DNA from: Natrinema salaciae
Lineage (GTDB): Archaea; Halobacteriota; Halobacteria; Halobacteriales; Natrialbaceae
Direction of reading: 5' to 3'
NCBI RefSeq assembly: GCF_900110865.1
Contig: NZ_FOFD01000002.1
Coordinates: 802,835-866,834 of the forward strand
Length of the DNA: 64,000 nt
Shown one piece after another: positions 41,106 through 49,720 of the stretch. How positions within the stretch are numbered: the first letter of the stretch is position 1; each line of letters starts with the position of its first letter. Under the pieces are notes generated by a model, which was not told where the DNA came from, made no database searches, and saw nothing but the letters and a program-made list of their open reading frames with translations. The position numbers and the translations under genes are program-made.

Positions 41106-41942
41106 TTAGCCGTCGGATTCACTGCGAACGGTGACGTCGCCGTTGGTCGTCTCGACCCGCACGCTCCGTGTCCCATCCCCGAGCGTCACGTCGACCGAGT
41201 CGTCGCTCGAGACGTTCACGCCGTCGATCCCCTCGACGGAAACGTCGCCGTTCGTCGTGGCGGCGCTAACGATCGCGTCGAGGGAGTCGGGCGCGAGAAC
41301 GGTGACGTCGCCGTTGGTGCTCTCCGCGAACAGGTCGCCGTCGCTGTCGCCGTCCGCGAGCGTGACGTCGATACTCCCGTTGGTCGTCTCCGCGTGGACG
41401 TCGCCGCTGACGCCGGTTGCGCGAATCGACCCGTTCGTACTCTCGGCGACCAGTCCGCCGTCGACGCCTCGAACGTCGATGTCACCGTTCGTCGTCTCGG
41501 CCGCCAACTCGCCGGTCACCTCGCGAACGTCGATATCCCCGTTCGTCGTCGCCGCACGAGCGAGGCGGACGCCGGCGGGAATCGTCACCTCGAGGTCTAG
41601 CTTCGGATCGGGACCGAACAGGAACGGCGGCTCGTCGCCCTGCCGTCCCTCGACGACGAGGCGGTCGCCGTCGCGGCTGGTCTCGATCGTCACGGACTCG
41701 AGGGTATCCTCGGTCGGCGCTGCCTTGTGGCCGCGAACCTCGACCGCGTCACCCTGTCCCCCTTCGACGGTGATCGATCCGGACTCGGTCGAAAGCGAGA
41801 CGGCGCCGACCCCGTCGGTCTCGTAGGTTTCCGTCACGGTCTCCGTTTCCCCCCGTCCGGTCGCGAGACAGCCGGCGAGCGACGCGAGCACACCGAGACT
41901 CCCCCCAGTGAGTAGTCGACGTCGCGAGACGTTCGATTGCAT
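41106..41942 (-). CDS. DUF4097 family Tat lipoprotein
   Basis: 278 residues. Signal SRRRLLTGGSLGVLASLAGC is Tat with lipobox Cys, so the protein should be lipid-anchored outside. The mature part is a repetitive beta-fold of the DUF4097 (adhesin-like) family. About eight short strands carry the repeating motif (T/S)TNG(D/S)(I/V), for example ATTNGDIDV, ESTNGSIRA and ETTNGDVTV, probably a stack of beta rungs. Function unknown; bacterial relatives sit near anti-sigma factors. A TATA-like tattatatat lies about 30 nt upstream of ATG 41942, shared with the divergent purK. Confidence 0.85.
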   Translation of the reverse strand: MQSNVSRRRLLTGGSLGVLASLAGCLATGRGETETVTETYETDGVGAVSLSTESGSITVEGGQGDAVEVRGHKAAPTEDTLESVTIETSRDGDRLVVEGRQGDEPPFLFGPDPKLDLEVTIPAGVRLARAATTNGDIDVREVTGELAAETTNGDIDVRGVDGGLVAESTNGSIRATGVSGDVHAETTNGSIDVTLADGDSDGDLFAESTNGDVTVLAPDSLDAIVSAATTNGDVSVEGIDGVNVSSDDSVDVTLGDGTRSVRVETTNGDVTVRSESDG

Positions 41943-42147
41943 ACTCGTGTCTGTGCGTTGGTAGCTACATATATAATACCAGTCAGTTTCCGAGGCAGGT
42001 GCTCTGCACGAAGATTTTTATAGCTGAGCGGGAGCGAACTGTGACCCGAGACGCGGTGCGAGCGCCGCAGTACGAGCGCCGGCTCCGTTCGAAGGCGACG
42101 TCCCGGTTTGAGAATTCTTAAGCGCTGGCGGCGAGAACCGGCGCACA

Positions 42148-43317
42148 ATGACGACGCTACGGACGCCGGGACCGACGATCGGCGTAGTCGGAGGGGGACA
42201 GCTCGGGCGAATGCTCGCCGAGGCGGCCGCGCCGCTGGGCGTCGAGGTGGTCGTGCTCGATCCGACGCCGGACTGTCCGGCCGCACTCGTGGCCCGCGAT
42301 CAGATCGTCGCCGAGTTCGACGACGAAGCGGGGATCCGCGAACTCGCCGCGCGCGCCGACGTCCTCACGTTCGAAATCGAACTCGCGGATCAGGACGTGA
42401 TGGAACGGGTGAGCGAGGACACCGGGACTCCCGTCCACCCGAAGCCGTCGACGCTGGAGACCATCCACGACAAACTCGTCCAGAAGCGGACGCTCGAGGA
42501 CGCCGGAGTCCCAGTACCGCCGTTTCGCGCGGTCGACGACGCCGACGACGTCCGCGCGGCGATCGACGACTACGGCGCGCCGGTGATGCTCAAAGCGCGA
42601 ACCGGCGGCTACGACGGCCGGGGCAACGTCCCCGTCGAATCGAAATCCGAAGCCGAGGACGCCCTCGAGGCGGTCGCCGGCCCCGCGATGGTCGAGTCGT
42701 TCGTCGACTTCGAACGTGAGGTATCGGTCATCGCGGTCGAGGGAGACGACGAGGTCGCGACCTTCCCGATCGGGGAGAACGTCCACGAGGCGGAGATCCT
42801 CCGGGAAACGATCGTTCCCGCTCGCTCGAGCGAGGCCGTCACCGAGCGCGCTCACGCGGTCGCTCGCGACGTGCTCGAAGTGATGGACGGGCGCGGCGTC
42901 TACGGGATCGAACTCTTCGAAACGACCGACGGCGAGATCCTGCTCAACGAGATCGCGCCGCGCCCACACAACTCCGGCCACTGGACCATCGAGGGCGCGG
43001 CGAGTTCCCAGTTCGAACAGCACGTCCGTGCCGTACTCGGCTGGCCGCTGGCCGCGACCGACCTGCGCTCGCCGACGGTCACGACGAACCTCCTCGGCGA
43101 CGTGGACGACGAGCGACCCGCACGGCTGACCGATCTCGACGAAATTCTCGAGACGCCGCGCGCGGCTCTCCACTGGTACGGCAAACGACAGGCCCGCCCC
43201 CTCCGGAAGATGGGCCACGTGACGCTCTCGGCGGACGAATCGGCGTCGGATACGTCGGTCGGGGAACTGCTCGAGCGTGCGCGCGCCCTCGAGGACGCCG
43301 TGACGTTCCGGCCGTAG
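42148..43317 (+). CDS. purK: N5-carboxyaminoimidazole ribonucleotide synthase
   Basis: ATP-grasp enzyme making N5-CAIR from AIR and bicarbonate in purine synthesis. The 389-residue protein has the N-terminal VVGGGQLGRMLAEAAAPLG, KARTGGYDGRGNV in the ATP-grasp core, ESFVDFEREVSVIAV, and EIAPRPHNSGHWTIEGA with the metal ligands. The neighbour purE, 115 bp downstream, converts the product. ATG 42148 comes directly before the first strand, so the mRNA probably has a short leader. Confidence 0.96.
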   Translation: MTTLRTPGPTIGVVGGGQLGRMLAEAAAPLGVEVVVLDPTPDCPAALVARDQIVAEFDDEAGIRELAARADVLTFEIELADQDVMERVSEDTGTPVHPKPSTLETIHDKLVQKRTLEDAGVPVPPFRAVDDADDVRAAIDDYGAPVMLKARTGGYDGRGNVPVESKSEAEDALEAVAGPAMVESFVDFEREVSVIAVEGDDEVATFPIGENVHEAEILRETIVPARSSEAVTERAHAVARDVLEVMDGRGVYGIELFETTDGEILLNEIAPRPHNSGHWTIEGAASSQFEQHVRAVLGWPLAATDLRSPTVTTNLLGDVDDERPARLTDLDEILETPRAALHWYGKRQARPLRKMGHVTLSADESASDTSVGELLERARALEDAVTFRP

Positions 43318-43432
43318 CACTCCCCACCGTTCGACGCCCGTTCTGCGACGCACCGGCGGCCGATCGCGAACCGGTCCGATCGCCGGCCTCGTTTGCTATC
43401 GTTTCAAGTCCGTCGCCCGACCACCACCACCC

Positions 43433-44071
43433 ATGAGCGACAGCGTCAGCGAACTGATCGACCGCCTGCGCGAGGAAGCACGACAGGACCGCCCGGACGA
43501 AGCGACGCCCGACGTCGGAATCGTCATGGGGAGCGACTCCGATCTCGAGACGATGATGACCGGCGGCAAACGGCGAGGAGCCTACGACGCCTTCGTCGAC
43601 GAACTCGGGTTCGCCGAGCAGACGGACTACGAGAGTCCGCCCGACGAGCGCTTCACGTTCGAGACCTACGTTACCTCCGCCCACCGCACACCCGACTTAA
43701 TGACGGCTTACGCCGAAACGGCCGAGGATCGCGGCCTCGAGGTGGTCATCGCCGGGGCCGGTGGCAAGTCCGCGGATCTGCCGAACATGACTGCCTCGAT
43801 CGCGTACCCGCTGCCGGTCATCGGCGTCCCGGTTCAGGAGAAGTCGGTCGACAGCGTCATCGGGATGCCGACCGGTGCGCCGCTGGTCGCGGTCGACGCC
43901 GGCAAGTCGTTCAACGCCGCGCTGTCGGCTGCACAGATCCTCGCCCGCCGGCACGAAACGGTTCGCGACCGACTGGTCGCCTACCACGAGGACCTGCGCG
44001 AGGGCGTCGGCGACGTCTCCCGGGAACTCCACGATAGCGGAACGCCAACGTTCCGGGATCGCGACCGGTAA
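43433..44071 (+). CDS. purE: N5-carboxyaminoimidazole ribonucleotide mutase
   Basis: Class I PurE, moving the carboxylate of N5-CAIR to form CAIR. 212 residues, longer than bacterial PurE (about 160) because of an N-terminal helix and an insertion of about 30 residues after GSDSDLETM (GGKRRGAYDAFVDELGF). Conserved blocks: VGIVMGSDSDLETM, VTSAHRTPDLM with the catalytic His, GAGGKSADLPNM, and SVIGMPTGAPLVAVDAGKSFNAAL. It follows purK in the same direction and completes the two-step carboxylation. Confidence 0.95.
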   Translation: MSDSVSELIDRLREEARQDRPDEATPDVGIVMGSDSDLETMMTGGKRRGAYDAFVDELGFAEQTDYESPPDERFTFETYVTSAHRTPDLMTAYAETAEDRGLEVVIAGAGGKSADLPNMTASIAYPLPVIGVPVQEKSVDSVIGMPTGAPLVAVDAGKSFNAALSAAQILARRHETVRDRLVAYHEDLREGVGDVSRELHDSGTPTFRDRDR

Positions 44072-44129
44072 TCACGGTATCGACTTCCGGTCACAGGAAC
44101 GCGTCTCTGGATCGGGGGCCACGAGTCGC

Positions 44130-44152
44130 CCGAACCGAAGCGGTTGGTTCGG
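44130..44152 (+). terminator. Possible hairpin after purE
   Basis: CCGAACC at 44130-44136 pairs with GGTTCGG at 44146-44152, loop of 9. It lies 59 bp past the purE stop and 213 bp before nuoA. Confidence 0.3.
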
Positions 44153-44364
44153 ATTACCGTCTCGGGTGCCGCGTACAGACCGATTTCGTCCAGGAGTAAT
44201 ATCGGTTTACTGTGATAGTCGCTCCCTGCGGACCCGTCCGTAATATGCGGTGATCGTTCATGAGAATCGCGTTCCCCTGAACTCCCTTCTCGGCCCGTGT
44301 TTCCCCGAAAAACGAAGAATCAACCCTTATGTGCGTGCGGTTTGAAGCCTCGAACGTTACCGAG

Positions 44365-44769
44365 ATGAATGATTGGATCGCCATCGGGGCGCTGGCGCTC
44401 GTCGGGGTACTGATACCGTTCGGGATGATGGCGGTATCGTATCTCCTACGGCCCACCGTGCCCGAAACGAGTAAACGCGCCACCTACGAGAGCGGCGAGA
44501 TTCCGACCGGCGGAACGCGCATCCGGTTCAATATTCAGTACTACATGGTTGCGCTGCTGTTCGTCGTCTTCGATATCGAAACCGTCCTGTTGTTCCCGTG
44601 GGCGGTCGCCTACCAGGATGCGCTCGCGGCGGACATCCCGCTCGTCCGCGCGCTGGGTCCGATGCTGTTGTTCGTCGCCATCCTGCTCGTTGGACTCGCG
44701 TGGGCGTGGCGCACGGGCGCGGTACAGTGGGCACGGACACCTAGCCAACTGGAAACAGAGAGACTATGA
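44365..44769 (+). CDS. nuoA: NADH-quinone oxidoreductase-type subunit A
   Basis: 134-residue membrane subunit of the complex I-like proton pump. Three transmembrane helices; the conserved loop between the first two reads ATYESGEIPTGGTRIRFNIQYY, and helix 2 has FVVFDIETVLLFPWA with its conserved acidic residues. First gene of eleven tightly packed nuo genes. Start at MNDW (44365); 12 codons upstream are open but do not fit the family. Ends in an ATGA overlap with nuoB. Confidence 0.95.
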   Translation: MNDWIAIGALALVGVLIPFGMMAVSYLLRPTVPETSKRATYESGEIPTGGTRIRFNIQYYMVALLFVVFDIETVLLFPWAVAYQDALAADIPLVRALGPMLLFVAILLVGLAWAWRTGAVQWARTPSQLETERL

Positions 44770-45473
44770 GTAGCGACCAACCACGCCAGCAGATCTACGA
44801 CAGCACCGCACCGTCGACCGATACTCGGGACTCGCGGATCGGTGAAGGTGCCGACGACCGATTCAACTCCAAGCTTCGCGAGGCCTTCGGCTCCACCCCG
44901 TTCATCCTCACGAAGTTCGACAAGTTCATGAACTGGGTTCGGGGCAACTCCATGTTCATGCTCCAGTTCGGGATCGCGTGTTGCAGCATCGAGATGATGC
45001 ACACGTACGCGATCAAGCACGACCTCGACCGCTTCGGCGCCGGGGTTCCGCGAGCCTCGCCCCGGCAGGCCGACGTGATGATCGTCCCCGGGACGATCGT
45101 CTCGAAGTTCGGCCCCCGCATGAAGCGGGTCTACGACCAGATGCCCGAACCCAAGTTCGTCGTCGGCATGGGCTCGTGTACGATCTCCGGCGGCCCCTTC
45201 CAGGAGGGGTACAACGTCGTCAAGGGCGCCGAGGAGATCATCCCCATCGACATCCACGTCCCCGGCTGTCCGCCGCGACCGGAAGCGCTCGTCTACGGCA
45301 TCGCCAAACTCCAGGAGCGGATCCGCAACGGTGAATCGACCCCAGTCGTCGTCAAACCGTACGAACTCGAGGAGTTCGGCGACCTGCCGAAGGACGAACT
45401 CGTCCAGAAGCTCGCGGACGACATCGACGAGGATGACCTCGTCATGCGCTACAACTGGGCTGATTCGCCATGA
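44766..45473 (+). CDS. nuoB: NADH-quinone oxidoreductase-type subunit B
   Basis: Carries the terminal 4Fe-4S cluster N2 that passes electrons to quinone. 235 residues with a variable 45-residue N-terminus, then FGIACCSIEMM (two cluster cysteines), MGSCTISGGPF (third) and HVPGCPPRPEALVYG (fourth). The C-terminal extension is acidic. The start overlaps nuoA by 4 bp and the stop overlaps nuoCD by 4 bp. Confidence 0.97.
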   Translation: MSSDQPRQQIYDSTAPSTDTRDSRIGEGADDRFNSKLREAFGSTPFILTKFDKFMNWVRGNSMFMLQFGIACCSIEMMHTYAIKHDLDRFGAGVPRASPRQADVMIVPGTIVSKFGPRMKRVYDQMPEPKFVVGMGSCTISGGPFQEGYNVVKGAEEIIPIDIHVPGCPPRPEALVYGIAKLQERIRNGESTPVVVKPYELEEFGDLPKDELVQKLADDIDEDDLVMRYNWADSP

Positions 45474-47125
45474 GCACGGGACTCGAGCGAGCAGCGTCCG
45501 TCGAGGTTAGCGAGGACGACCTCGAGGCGCTGATCGGTGATCGCGCGCTCGCGCGTGACGACCACCTGAACGCGCCCGGATTCGTCGTTCGGCCGGACGA
45601 CGTCCAGGACGTCCTCGCGGACCTCCGGGACGAGGCGGGGTTCGATCATCTCGCCAATCTCACCGCACAGGAGTACGCGGACCGGTACGAATCCATCTAC
45701 CACCTCCGGAAGTACGCCGACCCGACGCAGGAGGTTTCGGTCGTCGTGCCGACGACGACCGACGACCCGGTTAGCGAGACCGCCGAACCGGTCTTCCGGA
45801 CCGCCGACTGGCACGAGCGCGAGGCGTTCGACCTCGTCGGCATCGACTACGAGGGCCACCCCGATCCGCGCCGGATCCTCCTGCCCGAGACCTGGCAGGG
45901 ACATCCGCTCTCGCGGGGGTACGATCAGGAGAAGCCCCAGCTCGTGACGCTGACGGAACACGCCAACCCGATCCAGCCGGACCACCACGACGACGAGTCG
46001 GACACGATGTTTCTCAACATCGGTCCGCACCATCCGGCGACCCACGGCGTGCTCCATATCGAGACGGTGCTCGACGGCGAGACGGTCGTCGACGTCGACC
46101 CCGACATCGGCTATCTCCACCGCTGCGAGGAGCAGATGTGCCAGCAGGGGACCTACCGCCACCAGATCATGCCCTACCCGGACCGCTGGGACTACGTCTC
46201 GGCCGGGCTGTTGAACGAGTGGGCCTACGCGCGCACGGCGGAGGAGCTGGCGGACATCGAGGTCCCCGAGTACGCGCAGGTCATCCGCACGATGGGGGCC
46301 GAGCTCTGCCGGATCGCCTCCCACATGCTCGCGCTGGCAACGTTCGCGCTGGACGTCTACGGCGACTTCACCGCCATCTTCCAGTACGGCATGCGCGACC
46401 GGGAGGTCATCCAGGACATCCTGGAGGACCTGACCGGCCAGCGGCTCATGTTCAACTACTTCCGACTCGGCGGCGTCGCCTGGGACCTGCCCGAACCCCG
46501 CGAGGAGTTCATCGAGAAGACCCGGGACTTCCTCGACGGGCTCCCCGCGAAGGTCGACGAGTACAACGACCTGCTGACCGGCAACGAGATCTTCCAGATT
46601 CGGTGTCACGACACCGGGATCCTCGAGCCGGACGTGGCGAAACAGTACGGCTGCACCGGGCCCGTCGCCCGCGGCTCCGGCATCGACTACGACCTTCGCC
46701 GCGACGACCCGTACGGCTACTACGAGAACTTAGAGTGGGACGTCGTCACCGAGGAGGGCTGTGACAACTACAGCCGCGTCCTCGTGCGTATGCAGGAGGT
46801 CGAGGAGTCGGCGAAGATCATCGAGCAGTGTCTCGACCTGCTCGCGGACTGGCCCGAAGACGAGCGGACGGTCCAGAGCAACGTCCCCCGGACGCTGAAG
46901 CCGGACGCGGACGCGGAGATCTACCGCAGCGTCGAGGCCGCGAAGGGCGAACTCGGGATCTACATCCGCTCGGACGGGACGGACAAGCCGGGTCGGTTCA
47001 AGATCCGCAGCCCGTGTTTCCACAACCTCTCGGCGCTGCCCGAGATGGCCGAAGGGGAGTACGTGCCGGACCTGATCGCGTCGCTCGGCAGCCTCGATAT
47101 CGTGCTCGGGGAGGTGGACCGGTAG
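45470..47125 (+). CDS. nuoCD: Fused NADH-quinone oxidoreductase-type subunits C and D
   Basis: 551 residues. Residues 1-165 are the NuoC part, with YESIYHLRKYADPTQEV and DWHEREAFDLVGIDYEGHPD followed by RILLPETWQGHPL. From about residue 175 the NuoD part begins: FLNIGPHHPATHGVLH, HRCEEQMCQ, and the C-terminal KIRSPCFHNLSAL. Together they form the peripheral arm next to NuoB and NuoI and shape the quinone site. The fusion is the usual haloarchaeal arrangement. 1 bp separates its stop from nuoH. Confidence 0.96.
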   Translation: MSTGLERAASVEVSEDDLEALIGDRALARDDHLNAPGFVVRPDDVQDVLADLRDEAGFDHLANLTAQEYADRYESIYHLRKYADPTQEVSVVVPTTTDDPVSETAEPVFRTADWHEREAFDLVGIDYEGHPDPRRILLPETWQGHPLSRGYDQEKPQLVTLTEHANPIQPDHHDDESDTMFLNIGPHHPATHGVLHIETVLDGETVVDVDPDIGYLHRCEEQMCQQGTYRHQIMPYPDRWDYVSAGLLNEWAYARTAEELADIEVPEYAQVIRTMGAELCRIASHMLALATFALDVYGDFTAIFQYGMRDREVIQDILEDLTGQRLMFNYFRLGGVAWDLPEPREEFIEKTRDFLDGLPAKVDEYNDLLTGNEIFQIRCHDTGILEPDVAKQYGCTGPVARGSGIDYDLRRDDPYGYYENLEWDVVTEEGCDNYSRVLVRMQEVEESAKIIEQCLDLLADWPEDERTVQSNVPRTLKPDADAEIYRSVEAAKGELGIYIRSDGTDKPGRFKIRSPCFHNLSALPEMAEGEYVPDLIASLGSLDIVLGEVDR

Positions 47126-47126
47126 T

Positions 47127-48233
47127 ATGTCCGGTGGCCAGATCGCGGGCGCGACCGCACCGGCGGTACCGCTACAGGATACCGTCCTGCTCCCCGAGCG
47201 GCTCGGCGAGGTTACCGGGCTCAACGAGTTCGGGTTCGGCGGCGAACTGCTCGCGACCTTCCTCGCGGCGTTTCTCATCGGCAACCTGATGCTCGCGATG
47301 ACCGGGGTCGCGGGGCCGTGGGCGAAACGGAAGATCACCGCCGCCTTCACGGATCGGATCGCCGTCAACCGGCTCGGACCGGCCGGGCTGTTCATCATCG
47401 TCGCGGACGCCGTCCGGCTCCTCTCGAAGGAGCTAATCGTTCCCGAAAACGCGGACCGACCGGCCTACGACCTCGCGCCGATCGTCGTCGCGTCGTCGGC
47501 GCTTTTGGGCTTCGCCGTCATCCCGATGGGCAGCGGAATCCACTTGGCAGACCCCGAAGTCGGGCTGGCGTACGTCTTCGCGGTGTCGGGGATCGCGAGC
47601 CTCGGGCTGGTGATGGCCGGCTACGCCTCGGCGAACAAGTACTCGATGCTCGGCGGGCTCCGCGCGGTGGCACAGAACATCGCCTACGAGATCCCGCTGG
47701 TCATCACCGGGATGTCCGTCGTGATCTTCGCCGGAACGCTGCAGTTGGGGGAGATCGTCTCGGCGCAGGCGGAGCCGCTGGTCACGATCGCGGGCGTGTC
47801 GATTCCTGGGTGGTATGCGCTGGTCAATCCGTTCGCGTTCGTCCTGTTCCTCGTCGCGAACTTCGCCGAGGTCGGCCGTAACCCGTTCGACACGCCGGAG
47901 GCACCGACCGAGATCGTCGCCGGCTACCAGACCGAGTACTCCTCGGTCTACTTCGTGCTGATCTACCTCGGGGAGTTCCTCCACATCTTCCTCGGGGGTG
48001 CGATCATCGCGACGATCTTCCTCGGCGGCCCGGCCGGTCCCGGACCGGCGGCGCTCGGTATCGTCTGGTTCATCGTCAAGATCTGGGCGGTGTTCTTCGC
48101 GACGCAGTGGCTGCGATCGGCGGTTCCCCGCGTTCGGATCGATCAACTGATCGAGATCGGCTGGAAGGGACTGCTCGTCCTCTCCTTTGCGAATCTCATC
48201 TTCACTGCGGTAATCGTGGGGCTGATAGCATGA
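47127..48233 (+). CDS. nuoH: NADH-quinone oxidoreductase-type subunit H
   Basis: 368-residue membrane subunit joining the peripheral and membrane arms. About eight helices; conserved FANFAEVGRNPFDTPEAPTE-like block (here NFAEVGRNPFDTPEAP) and DAVRLLSKELIVPENAD on the quinone-side loop. The last helix ends at FANLIFTAVIVGLIA. The stop overlaps the nuoI start (ATGA). Confidence 0.96.
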   Translation: MSGGQIAGATAPAVPLQDTVLLPERLGEVTGLNEFGFGGELLATFLAAFLIGNLMLAMTGVAGPWAKRKITAAFTDRIAVNRLGPAGLFIIVADAVRLLSKELIVPENADRPAYDLAPIVVASSALLGFAVIPMGSGIHLADPEVGLAYVFAVSGIASLGLVMAGYASANKYSMLGGLRAVAQNIAYEIPLVITGMSVVIFAGTLQLGEIVSAQAEPLVTIAGVSIPGWYALVNPFAFVLFLVANFAEVGRNPFDTPEAPTEIVAGYQTEYSSVYFVLIYLGEFLHIFLGGAIIATIFLGGPAGPGPAALGIVWFIVKIWAVFFATQWLRSAVPRVRIDQLIEIGWKGLLVLSFANLIFTAVIVGLIA

Positions 48234-48691
48234 TCGGGATACTCAAATCCATGGCAACGACGATGAAGCACGCACTGGACGGCTCCACCTTCACGGTGGA
48301 GTATCCGGAGACCGCACCGGACGTCTCGCCGCGCTTTCGCGGCGTCCACAAGTTCAGTCAGGAGCGGTGCATCTGGTGCCGGCAGTGCGAGAACGTCTGT
48401 CCGAACGATACGATCCAGATCGTGATGGACGACAAGCGAAACGGCGAACAGTACAACCTCCACATCGGGCAGTGTATCTACTGTCGGCTGTGCGAGGAGG
48501 TCTGTCCCGTCGACGCCATCCTGCTGACGGAGAACTTCGAGTTCACCGCGGACACGAAACACGACTTCGTCTACAACAAAGAGCAGCTGAAAGCGGTACC
48601 GTGGTACAAGGACATCGACCCGCTCGCCGCCCGTGAACCCGACCGGGGCGCGTGGGTCGGCGAGGGCGAGGGGGAGGTCGACTACCAGTAA
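48230..48691 (+). CDS. nuoI: NADH-quinone oxidoreductase-type subunit I
   Basis: 153-residue ferredoxin-like subunit holding two 4Fe-4S clusters, motifs CIWCRQCENVCP and CIYCRLCEEVCP, which relay electrons towards NuoB. The N-terminus begins MIGILKSMATTMKHAL and is membrane-associated. Since the NuoEFG module is absent from the cluster, the electron donor entering here is not NADH through NuoF; ferredoxin or another carrier is likely. Start 48230 overlaps the nuoH stop. Confidence 0.96.
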   Translation: MIGILKSMATTMKHALDGSTFTVEYPETAPDVSPRFRGVHKFSQERCIWCRQCENVCPNDTIQIVMDDKRNGEQYNLHIGQCIYCRLCEEVCPVDAILLTENFEFTADTKHDFVYNKEQLKAVPWYKDIDPLAAREPDRGAWVGEGEGEVDYQ

Positions 48692-48731
48692 CGGGTCCGC
48701 CCGTCCCGCAAACGGGCACTACTAACAAACC

Positions 48732-49004
48732 ATGAACTACGAGCTGATCGCGTTCGCGCTGTTCGCCATCGTGACGCTGGCCAGCGCGGTGGGTGTCGTG
48801 CTCATGCAGGACCCGTGGCATTCGGCGCTCCTGCTGGGCGTGGCGCTGCTCAGCGTGGCGGTCCACTACGTGATGCTGGCGGCGGAGTTCGTCGCCATGA
48901 TGCAGGTTCTCGTCTACGTGGGCGGGGTCCTCGTCCTCATCACGTTCGCCGTCATGCTGACCGAGCGCGACGATTCCGACGCAGACGAGGTGGTACAGGC
49001 ATGA
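48732..49004 (+). CDS. nuoJ1: NADH-quinone oxidoreductase-type subunit J, N-terminal part
   Basis: 90 residues with three hydrophobic helices, matching the first half of NuoJ: FALFAIVTLASAVGVVLMQDPWHSALLLGVALL and then VLVYVGGVLVLITFAVML. The protein ends with an acidic tail where normal NuoJ continues into its last helices, which are encoded in the next gene. 40 bp after nuoI, with a 4-bp overlap to the next gene. Confidence 0.92.
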   Translation: MNYELIAFALFAIVTLASAVGVVLMQDPWHSALLLGVALLSVAVHYVMLAAEFVAMMQVLVYVGGVLVLITFAVMLTERDDSDADEVVQA

Positions 49005-49417
49005 CGACCGGCCCGAAACTCCGACTCGGCAAGACGCTCGTTCCGGGACTGCTCGCCGTCGCCCTCTTCGCGGTGATGGCACTGGTCACCGTCAATGCCG
49101 GCTTCGGCGACATGACCGGCTTTCCGGACGGGATCTCGATTACGGCCGAACTCGGCTACGCGCTGTTCGGGTTCGACGAACTGCAGGAGGTCGGCGGCAC
49201 CGAACCGTTCCTCGCCGCCGTCCTGCTCGTCGCGGTCGCGCTCGACGCCGCGCTCGACGCCTCGCTCGTCCTCGCGAAACGCGAGGAGGGCGGCGAACCC
49301 GTCGCCGCGCTCGCGACGACCGGCGAGTCCTCGAGCGCCGGCGAGGCGGCGGAGCCGGCCGTCGCGGACGGCGGAAGCGCCGACGAGTCCACGGACGCTG
49401 GAGGTGAGACTCGATGA
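49001..49417 (+). CDS. nuoJ2: NADH-quinone oxidoreductase-type subunit J, C-terminal part
   Basis: 138 residues. Two helices, TLVPGLLAVALFAVMALVTV and EPFLAAVLLVAVALDAALDASLVLA, separated by the loop ELGYALFGFDELQ, correspond to the last helices of NuoJ, followed by a charged low-complexity tail of about 45 residues. Start 49001 overlaps the end of the first part. The split of NuoJ into two genes is normal in haloarchaea. Confidence 0.88.
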   Translation: MTTGPKLRLGKTLVPGLLAVALFAVMALVTVNAGFGDMTGFPDGISITAELGYALFGFDELQEVGGTEPFLAAVLLVAVALDAALDASLVLAKREEGGEPVAALATTGESSSAGEAAEPAVADGGSADESTDAGGETR

Positions 49418-49719
49418 CCGTCGACGTGCAGTACTACGTGCTGCTGTCGATGGCAGTCTTCTGTATCGGCCTGTTCGGGGTGCTGACGCGTCGCAACGCA
49501 CTGTTGTTCCTGATGTCCGTCGAACTGATGCTGAACGCGGCGAATATCAATCTGATCGCGTTCGCGTTCTATCACGGCAACCTTACGGGGCAGTTGTTCG
49601 CGCTGTTTACGATGGCGCTGGCTGCCGCGGAGGTGGCTGTCGGACTCGGGATCATCCTGGTGCTGTACCGCAACTTCCGTGACGTCGACGTCACGGTTCC
49701 AACGACGATGAGGTGGTAA
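49414..49719 (+). CDS. nuoK: NADH-quinone oxidoreductase-type subunit K
   Basis: 101 residues, three transmembrane helices. VLTRRNALLFLMSVELMLNAANIN contains the conserved Glu of the proton path, and TMALAAAEVAVGLGIILVLYR the second. Start overlaps the previous stop by 4 bp; nuoL begins after 1 bp. Confidence 0.96.
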   Translation: MTVDVQYYVLLSMAVFCIGLFGVLTRRNALLFLMSVELMLNAANINLIAFAFYHGNLTGQLFALFTMALAAAEVAVGLGIILVLYRNFRDVDVTVPTTMRW

Positions 49720-49720
49720 G

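Noticed and set aside
48732-49417. Split nuoJ as a frameshift or assembly error
   Set aside because: Each half has its own start and stop with a 4-bp overlap, the regular haloarchaeal arrangement.
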